Positions 6,674 to 11,835 of a stretch of 11,835 nucleotides of DNA are shown one piece after another. The position numbers and the translations under genes are program-made. Source of the stretch: Pavlovales sp. CCMP2436 (taxonomy: Eukaryota > Haptophyta > Pavlovophyceae > Pavlovales); NCBI GenBank assembly GCA_026770615.1, contig MU631347.1, positions 277,331 through 289,165 of the forward strand. Direction: 5' to 3'. The notes under the pieces were generated by a model. It was not told the origin of the DNA and ran no database searches. It worked only from the letters and a program-made list of their open reading frames with translations. The number at the start of each line of letters is the position of its first letter. Position 1 is the stretch's first letter.

Positions 6674-9600
6674 GTAAGTTTCTAGTTGAACGTCCATCCC
6701 CTGGAGGCTTACACTGGATCAAAGCGTTAGAAAACACTCAGATCACACTCAGATCCAGGAATCCACCCCGGGCACACGGATACCGTCCCAGCCGCTGATC
6801 AGATTAGACACACGACTATCGACGACTCTCGACTGGCGCGCTGACCGACCTCCACTGCATCTCCCCCGCGTCGTCTGAAAATGTGTCAGGCGGGAGGTTC
6901 GTCAAGCCCGAGGAGCGGCGCATGACCTTTGCGCAGTTTGCCGCCGCGCTGCGCGAGCGCGAGGGCGGCTTGCAAGGCAGTCGGGGGACGTTAAAAGAAC
7001 TATTATTAAAAAAAGGTGTGCACTACCTTTCGTTGCAAGACGACAACCTGCGCACCGAGCATCCGCAGCTCGCGTCAGACGTGCCGTCCTCCGTGACCTG
7101 GTTCGAAGAGGCGCTAGGCTGCGCTCCCGACGCGGTCAATCTCTGGGTCGGGGACGAGCGAGCCATGAGCGCGGTCCACGCCGACCATTATGAGGTTTTT
7201 TTTTTTTTTTTTTTCTACCGGCGTGACGGCCTTGTGAAGGCAGAAATACTTGCATTGTAGCAAAAGGAAAGGATTACTGAATGTGACGTATTTCCCCGGC
7301 AGACGGTCTCCCGAACGCGAATCCAGGACTACTCCCCGAGCACACAGATACTGCCCCCCCTGAGCATGGTTACTCAGAGAGCCTGCGGGGCCAAACTGAC
7401 TTAACGAAAGGGTGCCCACTCAAAGGGGCCAAAGGAGCAGTTGTTACTCGCTCAATACACTACGCCAGTCATCACACCACGGCTTATTGTCATCACACCA
7501 TCACACATCAGGATCTAATTTCGTGATGTTGTAACATCTTGTGCATCATGTTATATGTTATGTTATGTTATCGGTGAACAACTACAGTACTTGCGGCTCG
7601 ATTCCTGATTTGAACAGAAAGGACACCAAAATCGCCTTCACATTGCCCAATATAGGGGGTCGCGGGCAATGAGAAATCGCCACGTTAAGAAACCGAGCCT
7701 CGTTTTGAGTGACCTTCAATAGTAATTCAAGCAAAATTTTACCTTCGTAACGTATGTAATTTGCTAAGAAACTGAGCTTCAGCCCAAAATGCGCCCTTCT
7801 TATTGCCCGCAACACCTAAGTGGGCACCCTTTGGCCCCGCAGGCTCTCTGAGTAACCAGGCGTAGGGGGGGGCGGTATCTGTGTGCTCGGGCAGTGGTCC
7901 TGGATTCACGTCCGGGAGACCGTCTTCGGGGACAGACGTCCTAATAAGAAGTCCTTCTCCTTAAACCTGTACACAAGGCAAACGTCCTAATAAGAAGTCC
8001 TTCTCCTTAAACCTATACACAAGGGGACAGACGTCCTAATAAGAAGTCCTTCTCCTTAAACCTGTACACAAGGCAAACGTCCTAATAAGAAGTCCTTCTC
8101 CTTAAACCTGTACACTAGGCAAAATTCGTCCTCGCAGAATCAGAATCTAAGGTTGTGAAGTTGTGAGAGCTTGTGTATCATGATCGATGAACAACTAGTC
8201 AATTTGCCTTTAAGTGCGGCTCGACACCTGATTCTAACGGGAATGACATTGGCCTTCAAATCGCGCGATGCACTACGCAGAACCAGAATTTGCCCTTCTT
8301 ATTGCCTGCGACACTCGGTTAGACTCACTCTGCCGCCTGAGACTTGACCAGGGACAGGCGATTGCCGCCCTCGTTGTCAGAACGAGACGGCTGAGTGAGC
8401 TGCGCATGAGCGCACGTCATTCTAATTTTATACCTACTCTCAGCAGAACCTCTACTGCGTAAAAATCAGATCCGGATCAACGGCTCAAAAGCCTCGCGAA
8501 GCCGAGGCTAAACGCATCCATGCTAACGCACCGAATGTGTGTACACTCCGCAGAACCTCTACTGCGTCATCTCGGGTGAGAAGGTGTTCACCCTTCTTCC
8601 TCCCGCCGACGCGATCTCGCGCGACCTCGCGCCGAGGCCGGTGGGCAGGTTCGCGCAGCGCACGGACGGCGCGTGGGAGGTGTGCGACGAGGAGGCGCCG
8701 TCCGGTGGCGTTGTGGGCGCGGATGGGGATACGGCCGGGCTGGGCGGCGGGCTGGGTGGCGGCGACGGAGGCGGGCTTGCCGGTGGGCTTGGCGGAGGCG
8801 ACGGGGGTGAGCTCGGCGGCAGCTTTGTGGAGTGGATCGGGATCGACCCGGCGGAGCCCGAGCAGCTTCCCGCGCTTTCTGGCGCAGTCACCGTGCGTGT
8901 GGGCGCGGGGGAGATGCTCTACCTCCCAGCCAACTGGTGCGCGCCGGCAGCTAGTTAGTTAGTTAGTATGACCCTCCATAGCACCCGCAGACGCCCTATG
9001 TGTTGAGGGAGGTGGCTTTCATGATATCTGCAGTGGTCGGTAGCCTATGTGACGACCCCTGTCACGTACCGTGCTAATTTATTGCGGAAGATGCTCAACC
9101 TCCCGGCGAACTGGTGCGCGTTATTTATTTATTATGTGATGATAAAAGAAGTTAATATCATTATTTATGCTATGATTTTTCTTCTACCGCCGGGTGCGCA
9201 ATCTCTGCGTCCAGGAGGCCCCGGGTGTCAGCGTCTGGCTATTATTAATGAAGGGGTGTTTTAGCTGGCGGTGTGACAAATTCTCTGCGTCCAGGAGGCC
9301 CCGGGTGTCAGCGTCTGGCTATTATTAATGAAGGGGTGTTCTAGCTGGCGGTGTGACGAATCATCAAGCTGATCTTAACGCTCTGATGCAGGCTCCGACG
9401 CGCTAGCTGATGCTATATTATTGATAGGGATTCAAGCTGGCGTCTGACTGTCCTGGAAGTTGTGCTGGTCTGAGCTCTGCGTTGCCCATTGCCTGCTGCC
9501 TTATATCATATCATATGCTGACCAAATCAGTGAGTGAACACCACCTGTTGAACCATGCTGAGCCGCTAATAATAATCATCATCACAATAACAACAATAAC

Positions 9601-10409
9601 AATAACAACAACAATACTAATAATAATGTACCCAGGTTCCACCGAGTGACGCAGAGCGCGCAGACGGTTGCAGTGAACTACTGGCACGACCCCTTGCAGT
9701 CCGCGGTGCCGCCAGGACAGATACTCGCGCAGTTCGCGCGAAAGGTGCACCGCGCGCTGCACGGGCACGGCTCCCGGGACCGGCAGGCGGATGCTGGAAC
9801 GGCGGATAGTAAGTTAATTAGTTAGACCCTTCAACACACCCGCAAACATCTGAGGGAGGTGGCTTTCATAATATCTGGCGGATTCGCTTGCAATTATTTC
9901 CTTGCAAATTAGGGACATCTTTATGAACCGACGACAACATCTGAGAGTACTCGAGAAGAATAAATTATATGATATTGCTAGACAAGACGGACCCAGCAAT
10001 TGGCAGGCGGGCCCGGAGTAGCCTCGCGAAAAGTGATATATAAAACATTCAGAACACTCAGACGCCAGCTTGAATCCCTATCATAAATATAAAACCAAAT
10101 AGTACTATATTAGTTATAATTGCGTGGGCCCTGGTTGGCTTGACCCCTAAGACGGATCAGCAAGTCTGCCTATTCAACGCGTGACGAGGGGGTTGGCAAC
10201 GTTCTTGCAGGCGCGGGCCAGTAGTACGGTACTACTAGAGCTTCGAAATAATATAAGAAGTATAGTTAAACTAAACATCATTATACAACACAATTAACTA
10301 ATTTTAATGCATGGCTGATTCAGATGGAACGACCCCTGCAACGCGGCCTGGAAAACCGGTTGCCAGCAGTGAGCAGGCGGCGTTGGTCAGCTCGCTTCGC
10401 GCGGCTTAA
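6265..10409 (+). CDS. JMJD7: JmjC-domain lysyl hydroxylase, JMJD7 family (5 exons)
   Basis: Joining 6265-6673, 6890-7194, 8554-8936, 9636-9808 and 10324-10409 gives a continuous 451-residue frame, with every junction in phase. The family uses Fe(II), 2-oxoglutarate and O2; human JMJD7 hydroxylates a lysine in the DRG1/DRG2 GTPases. Visible hallmarks: TPPDG-type segment VTPDGRGDAV (about 126-135), PDAVNLWVG before the iron site, iron ligands H233 and D235 in HADHYE, NLYCVISGEK with K248 at the 2-oxoglutarate lysine position (human K193), GEMLYLPANWFH with H368 as the third ligand, and VAVNYWHD. Human JMJD7 is 316 residues. The excess here is an N-terminal extension (about 1-45), an insertion near 170-178, a Gly-rich loop (about 288-328) and a C-terminal tail. 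The start at 6265 has a good context (CAGCATGG); the upstream in-frame ATG at 6184 lies in the transposon. The family call is firm; the fifth exon is less certain. Confidence 0.9.
6674..6889 (+). mobile_element. JMJD7-like intron 1 = introner copy
   Basis: The 216-bp intron starts GTAAGTTTCTAGTT and ends GTGTCAG. Apart from the last few bases it is a copy of the repeat at 4347-4554 (same orientation) and 1335-1541 (inverted). Homology begins at or within a few bases of the donor and ends at GAAAATG, 6 bases before the exon. It has an internal duplication, CACTCAGATC repeated. No terminal inverted repeats are seen. An intron that coincides end to end with a repeat unit defines an introner. Confidence 0.85.
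6890..7194 (+). CDS. JMJD7: JMJD7-like exon 2
   Basis: Encodes the end of codon 137 and residues 138-238, finishing exactly at HADHYE with the two iron ligands H233 and D235. The junction lies between HYE and NLYC. An AT-rich insertion at about 6989-7014 encodes TLKELLLKK in an otherwise GC-rich exon, at a point where human JMJD7 is shorter by about 11 residues. Confidence 0.85.
7285..7939. mobile_element. Intronic element with ~120-bp inverted ends
   Basis: The arm 7285-7420 and the arm 7819-7939 are inverted copies of each other. Shared blocks include GACGGTCTCCCG, ATCCAGGAC, CGAGCACACAGATAC, GGTTACTCAGAGAGCCTGCG and GGGTGCCCACT. The left arm has about 12 extra bases (CTGACTTAACGA). The outer half of each arm also resembles the introner core (CCCCGAGCACAC.GATAC.G.CCCC). 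The unit may be a TIR element, or two introner-related copies in opposite orientation. Confidence 0.75.
7659..7813 (+). mobile_element. Small dispersed repeat B (MITE-like), copy 2, nested in intron 2
   Basis: A 155-bp unit bounded by GTCGCGGGCAAT (7659-7670) and its near-perfect inverse ATTGCCCGCAAC (7802-7813). It has the same internal sequence as 3987-4137. The short inverted termini and small size fit a miniature non-autonomous DNA element. It sits between the long inverted arms at 7285-7420 and 7819-7939. Confidence 0.65.
7937..8123 (+). repeat. Four-unit tandem array, alternating 46 and 49 bp
   Basis: Units start at 7937, 7983, 8032 and 8078, each beginning CGTCCTAATAAGAAGTCC and continuing to TTAAACCT(G/A)TACAC. 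Spacings are 46, 49 and 46 bp. The alternation means a 95-bp dimer was itself duplicated. The longer unit ends AGGGGACAGA where the shorter ones end AGGCAAA. The array starts at the outer edge of the right inverted arm. Confidence 0.9.
8444..8460 (+). repeat. Duplicated intron 2 acceptor/exon 3 start
   Basis: CAGAACCTCTACTGCGT occurs here and again at 8551-8567, where it forms the true acceptor and the start of exon 3. The sequence between them begins GTAAAAATC (8459) and ends CTCCGCAG (8553). The intervening DNA therefore looks like a 95-bp insertion with intron-type ends and a 17-bp duplication of the junction. A 7-bp hairpin (AGCCTCG / CGAGGCT, 8490-8496 and 8503-8509) lies inside. Confidence 0.8.
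8554..8936 (+). CDS. JMJD7: JMJD7-like exon 3
   Basis: Encodes residues 239-365 and two bases of codon 366. It starts with NLYCVISGEK (K248 is the expected 2-oxoglutarate contact) and ends with GEMLYLPAN plus TG. A Gly-rich loop at about residues 288-328 (8735-8825), built of GGGLGGGD-like repeats, interrupts the domain between WEVCDEEAP and FVEWIGIDP; other family members have a short link there. The donor GTGCGC at 8937 restores W-F-H with exon 4. Confidence 0.85.
9085..9120 (+). repeat. Duplicated exon 3 end with donor
   Basis: This stretch repeats the end of exon 3 (8903-8941), including AGATGCTC, ACCTCCC, and AACTGGTGCGCG with the donor GT. Several substitutions would turn MLYLPANW into MLNLPANW. 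It lies 148 bp into the intron as measured from the donor at 8937. Confidence 0.85.
9202..9360 (+). repeat. 80-bp tandem duplication
   Basis: Two copies, 9202-9281 and 9282-9360, start TCTCTGCGTCCAGGAGG and end GCTGGCGGTGTGAC. They differ at one clear position in the body (T at 9261, C at 9341) and at the junction. The second copy runs on into GCTGATCTTAACG, and that extended end resembles the 66-bp insertion at 345-410. Confidence 0.9.
9422..9500 (-). repeat. Dispersed repeat A, inverted copy
   Basis: Reverse complement of 151-228, with few differences over 78 bp. It includes the shared end TGATAGGGATTCAAGC. Confidence 0.85.
9566..9628 (+). repeat. A/T/C trinucleotide microsatellite
   Basis: An imperfect array of AAT, CAT and AAC triplets, directly upstream of the intron 3 acceptor. 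Confidence 0.85.
9636..9808 (+). CDS. JMJD7: JMJD7-like exon 4
   Basis: Encodes codon 366 (last base), residues 367-423 and the first base of codon 424. It begins FHRVTQSAQTVAVNYWHD, which carries H368, the third iron ligand, and the conserved closing strand of the JmjC barrel. A basic Arg/His-rich helix region follows. The exon ends at a consensus GTAAGT. If that donor is not used, the protein would end six codons later at TAG 9825-9827. Confidence 0.85.
9809..10323 (+). other. JMJD7-like intron 4 (515 bp)
   Basis: The donor is GTAAGT and the acceptor is TGATTCAG. The first ~70 bases (TTAGTTAGACCC... GAGGGAGGTGGCTTTCATAATATCTG) match the beginning of intron 3 (8949-9033). Dispersed repeat A recurs at 10046-10083. 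The rest is AT-rich without recognisable content. Confidence 0.6.
10046..10083 (+). repeat. Dispersed repeat A, short copy
   Basis: Matches 191-228 (CATTCAGAAC...CCCTATCA) with one or two differences. Only the last 38 bp of the unit are present. Confidence 0.85.
10324..10409 (+). CDS. JMJD7: JMJD7-like exon 5 (C-terminus)
   Basis: After the acceptor at 10322-10323 the frame set by exon 4 reads NGTTPATRPGKPVASSEQAA and then LVSSLRAA to a TAA at 10407-10409. The composition and GC-rich third positions fit the upstream exons, and the phase is correct. There is no family homology to lean on in this tail. Confidence 0.55.
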
Positions 10410-10512
10410 CGGCTGGCGCGCACCCATATCGGCCGATTGTCGCCAGGGCGCAGGTTTGCGAGCGCACACGCCACTCCTAGTGCCCCCCCTCCGTCGTAGC
10501 GCCAAGCTCCCT
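10410..10512. other. Short spacer between convergent genes
   Basis: 103 bp separate the stop of the JMJD7-like gene and the stop of the minus-strand gene, so their 3' untranslated regions must overlap or be very short. No AATAAA signal is visible here. Confidence 0.5.
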
Positions 10513-10798
10513 CTAGTGGCCGAGCCCGAGTAGCGCGAGCGAAGCGGCGGCGCTGGCGAGCACAGCAAGCACAGCGAGCACAGCGCAGCCCACAGCGCCG
10601 CCGCCGAGGGCACTGCCGAGCGCGCTCTGCAGGAGCTTGGCGCGCAGGCGGGATGCGCGTGGCAGCTCCTCGCTCGCACCCGTAGGCTGCAGCGCGCCAG
10701 ACTGGCTTCCCTCGCGTCCCGTGAAGTCGAAGACGTGGATGCGGCCGCGCTGTGTGCCCACCACCACCACGTCCCAGCGCGCGGCGAGGGAGACGGGG
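10513..10798 (-). CDS. Propeller-like gene, last exon
   Basis: Starts after CTCGTCTCAAG (acceptor at 10799-10800) with C CCC GTC TCC and ends at TAG 10513-10515. It carries DVVVVGTQRGRIHVFDF and the C-terminal hydrophobic anchor. An in-frame alternative acceptor 96 bp upstream (10894) would add 32 residues without a stop. Confidence 0.65.
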
Positions 10799-11715
10799 CT
10801 TGAGACGAGCGCCAACCGGATACTGCTAGTTATTGTAGATAAGTTATCGTATATTAGTTGCTGTAGGTTAGTTATTGTACTTATCGAGACGGGGCTGGAG
10901 ACGAGTGCCAACCGGCTACTGTTCGTTATTGTATGTTAGTTATTGTATTTATAAGTAGTGGCAGCGAGGGAGACGGGGCTGCTGCGGCTGGCTGCTGTTC
11001 GTTATTGTATTTAGCAGCTCAGCATGGTTCAACAGGTTGTGTTCATTCACAGACTTGGTCGACGTCAGAAATTAGTCCTGGCAGCTGTATTTGTAAGTAG
11101 TAGTATGGCTGCCCAGTGAAGCGCGCTGTAGCCATACTACTACTTATTAATATAATAAATAAAATATATTGTATTCATGGCTGCACTAAGATATAATTAC
11201 TGCAGCCATCGGAGTCCTTTAGTTCGCTCAAGGATGTGGGGGGGGGATTAGGGGGGGAAGGGGTATGCACATGTCATTATTCGTATCCGTATTCCCAATA
11301 ATAATACTTATAATACGAACAACAAAACTACCTCTGGCCCCCGGGCCGTGCGTCGGCGAGGAGCAGGCACGCTCCAATACACCCAGGAACGGCCCCGGGG
11401 GCCAGGCCGGGGAGGACGGTTGAGCGGCGTCCGAGGAGAGCGATACCGGCCTCGGGGAGTAGGGTGACGCAGGCGCCCGCCATCGCGCAGTCGAGGCGGG
11501 CGCTCGCGGTGAGGCGACGGCGCGGCTTGGGCTCGACGGAGGTGTGCTCCTCGAGGCGGGCAGAGGCGGAGATGGGCGGGCGGCGCGAGGCGGGAAGGAG
11601 GGGTTCTGGGTTTGCGAGGACTAGCTCCTGGTGCGAGCAGAGGGCGAGGGTCGGTGGCTGGGAGTTGAGGCCGGCGTGTAGTTCGGCGGCGACGTAGCAG
11701 GAGGGATCTGCGTAC
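10513..11715 (-). CDS. Unknown beta-propeller-like protein with C-terminal membrane anchor (last two exons)
   Basis: Joining 11715-11332 to 10798-10513 on the minus strand gives one frame of about 222 residues, entering from an upstream exon outside the window. The upstream exon follows a long pyrimidine-rich tract and CGCAG. It reads YADPSCYVAAELHAGLNSQ, LALCSHQELVLANPEP, a Pro/Arg linker, and CAMAGACVTLLPEAGIALLG. The last exon reads SLAARWDVVVVGTQRG then RIHVFDF, typical of a WD40 or PQQ-like propeller strand pair. A linker follows, then a hydrophobic Ala/Leu/Val segment (GCAVLAVLAVLASAAASLAL) ending five residues before the stop. That layout suggests a tail-anchored membrane protein with a cytosolic propeller. 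I cannot name the family. Confidence 0.65.
11094..11146. repeat. Perfect 17-bp inverted repeat
   Basis: TAAGTAGTAGTATGGCT (11094-11110) and its exact reverse complement (11130-11146) are separated by 19 nt. A second, shorter pair (ATGGCTGCA at 11177-11185 and its inverse at 11201-11209) uses related sequence. Both lie in the intron of the minus-strand gene. Confidence 0.85.
11238..11263 (+). repeat. G-rich run with quadruplex potential
   Basis: Runs of 9, 7 and 4 G separated by ATTA and AA. The 9-G run could supply two tracts, so a four-tract quadruplex is possible on the plus strand. Confidence 0.5.
11332..11715 (-). CDS. Propeller-like gene, penultimate exon
   Basis: The 384-bp exon has 127 full codons, with one base of a split codon at the start and two at the end; no stop falls in this frame. 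The acceptor side has an excellent C/T tract (about 11716-11790 on the minus strand) and the donor is AGAG|GTAGTT. The phase matches the last exon. Confidence 0.65.
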
Positions 11716-11807
11716 CTGCGGGGGTGGGGAGGGTGGTGGGGAGGGTGGAGAGGAGGGGGTGGCGGGGAGGGTGGTATCAGTGTCCGTAGCCAGTGTCAAT
11801 TGCACAA

Positions 11808-11835
11808 CCCCCCCCCCCCCCCCCCCCCCCCCCCC
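11808..11835 (+). repeat. Homopolymer run of 28 C at the window end
   Basis: The sequence ends in an unbroken run of C. It may be a real poly-C tract or an assembly/sequencing limit. Confidence 0.8.

Larger units (their letters stand above)
7195..8553 (+). other. JMJD7-like intron 2 (1359 bp), repeat-filled
   Basis: The donor is GT followed by a run of T (19 T in all, 7196-7214), which is unusually poor. The acceptor is CTCCGCAG at 8546-8553. From left to right it contains an element with long inverted ends (7285-7939), a nested small repeat B (7659-7813), a four-unit tandem array (7937-8123), a diverged repeat of 7523-7640 at 8152-8255, a partial repeat-B end (TTGCCCTTCTTATTGCC, about 8290-8306), and a duplicated acceptor junction (8444-8460). 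Confidence 0.8.
8937..9635 (+). other. JMJD7-like intron 3 (699 bp), repeat-filled
   Basis: The donor is GTGCGC and the acceptor is GTACCCAG. Contents in order: a repeat shared with the start of intron 4 (8949-9033), a degraded second copy of the end of exon 3 (9085-9120), a two-copy 80-bp tandem repeat (9202-9360), dispersed repeat A inverted (9422-9500), and an AAT/AAC-type microsatellite (about 9566-9628) running up to the acceptor. No polypyrimidine tract precedes the acceptor. Confidence 0.8.
10799..11331 (-). other. Intron of the propeller-like gene (533 bp) with triplicated acceptor
   Basis: The donor is GTAGTT at 11331 (minus strand) and the acceptor is CTCAAG at 10799. The acceptor and exon start AG|CCCCGTCTC occur three times, with the exon starting at 10798, 10894 and 10978. 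The spacers are rich in TAGTTATTGTA-type repeats. Farther upstream lie a 17-bp hairpin (11094-11146), a 9-bp hairpin (11177-11209) and a G-rich run (11238-11263). Confidence 0.6.

Noticed and set aside
6184..6798. Open frame of 204 codons taken as one gene
   Set aside because: Its start lies in the antisense element and its end is inside intron 1. Only 6265-6673 is exon, as shown by JMJD7 homology and the splice site.
7937..8123. CRISPR-like array
   Set aside because: The units are near-identical throughout with no unique spacers, and the setting is a eukaryotic intron.
8395..8435. Possible degraded second copy of the end of exon 2 (ATGAGCGC ... TTAT)
   Set aside because: Only ATGAGCGC and scattered bases match the exon 2 end; this could be chance. 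Noted because it sits just before the duplicated exon 3 start.
10324..10533. Separate small gene starting MERPLQRGLENR
   Set aside because: It is another frame of exon 5. The frame set by exon 4 gives better codon composition and a stop at 10407-10409.
11308..11805. 165-codon minus-strand frame rich in Arg and Pro
   Set aside because: It is a shadow of the real exon in a neighbouring frame; the Arg/Pro content comes from GC-rich DNA, and its start lies in the pyrimidine tract of an intron.

Overview
The window looks like nuclear DNA of a unicellular eukaryote. The likeliest source is an alga or related protist with GC-rich exons, but I cannot name the organism. Coding segments are very GC-rich and are split by GT-AG introns. 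The introns and intergenic DNA are lower in GC and full of repeats. There is no operon structure, no Shine-Dalgarno pattern and no rRNA, tRNA or CRISPR array that I can see.

Layout. Positions 1-6240 are a repeat-rich region. Two copies of one 5'-truncated element lie in opposite orientation: 229-1541 on the + strand and 4347-6235 on the - strand. They encode the end of a protein with a C-x2-C...H...C zinc cluster followed by a proline-rich tandem repeat built on QYEPIPPTD. Between them lie a frameshifted exon resembling an FCS-like (FLZ) zinc finger (1618-2114), two decayed minus-strand reading frames (2506-2707 and 3280-3837), and a small repeat at 3987-4137.

Positions 6265-10409 (+) hold a five-exon JmjC oxygenase gene of the JMJD7 family, which I reconstructed by splicing (451 codons plus stop). 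All five exons join in phase. The Fe(II) ligands and the 2-oxoglutarate lysine are visible. Its four introns are packed with mobile or repeated DNA. Tail to tail with it, 103 bp away, is a minus-strand gene (10513-11715 and beyond). Its last two exons encode beta-propeller-like strands and a C-terminal hydrophobic anchor. The window ends in a run of 28 C.

Main discovery. Intron 1 of the JMJD7-like gene (216 bp) is not ordinary intron sequence. It is almost entirely one copy of a repeat found twice more in the window (4347-4554 and, inverted, 1335-1541). All three copies stop at the same GTAAGT-type terminus. This is the pattern of an introner, a mobile element that creates an intron. The other two copies form the 3' end of the two larger 5'-truncated elements. 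The donor site is therefore the reverse complement of the element's own 3' terminus, which points to a retroelement (LINE/SINE-like) origin rather than the DNA-transposon origin usually proposed. Second, splice junctions are duplicated inside neighbouring introns: the acceptor of JMJD7 intron 2, the donor of intron 3, and a three-fold acceptor in the minus-strand gene. Introns 3 and 4 also begin with the same repeat. Together these suggest a locus where introns are being gained, moved and enlarged by insertions and junction duplications.
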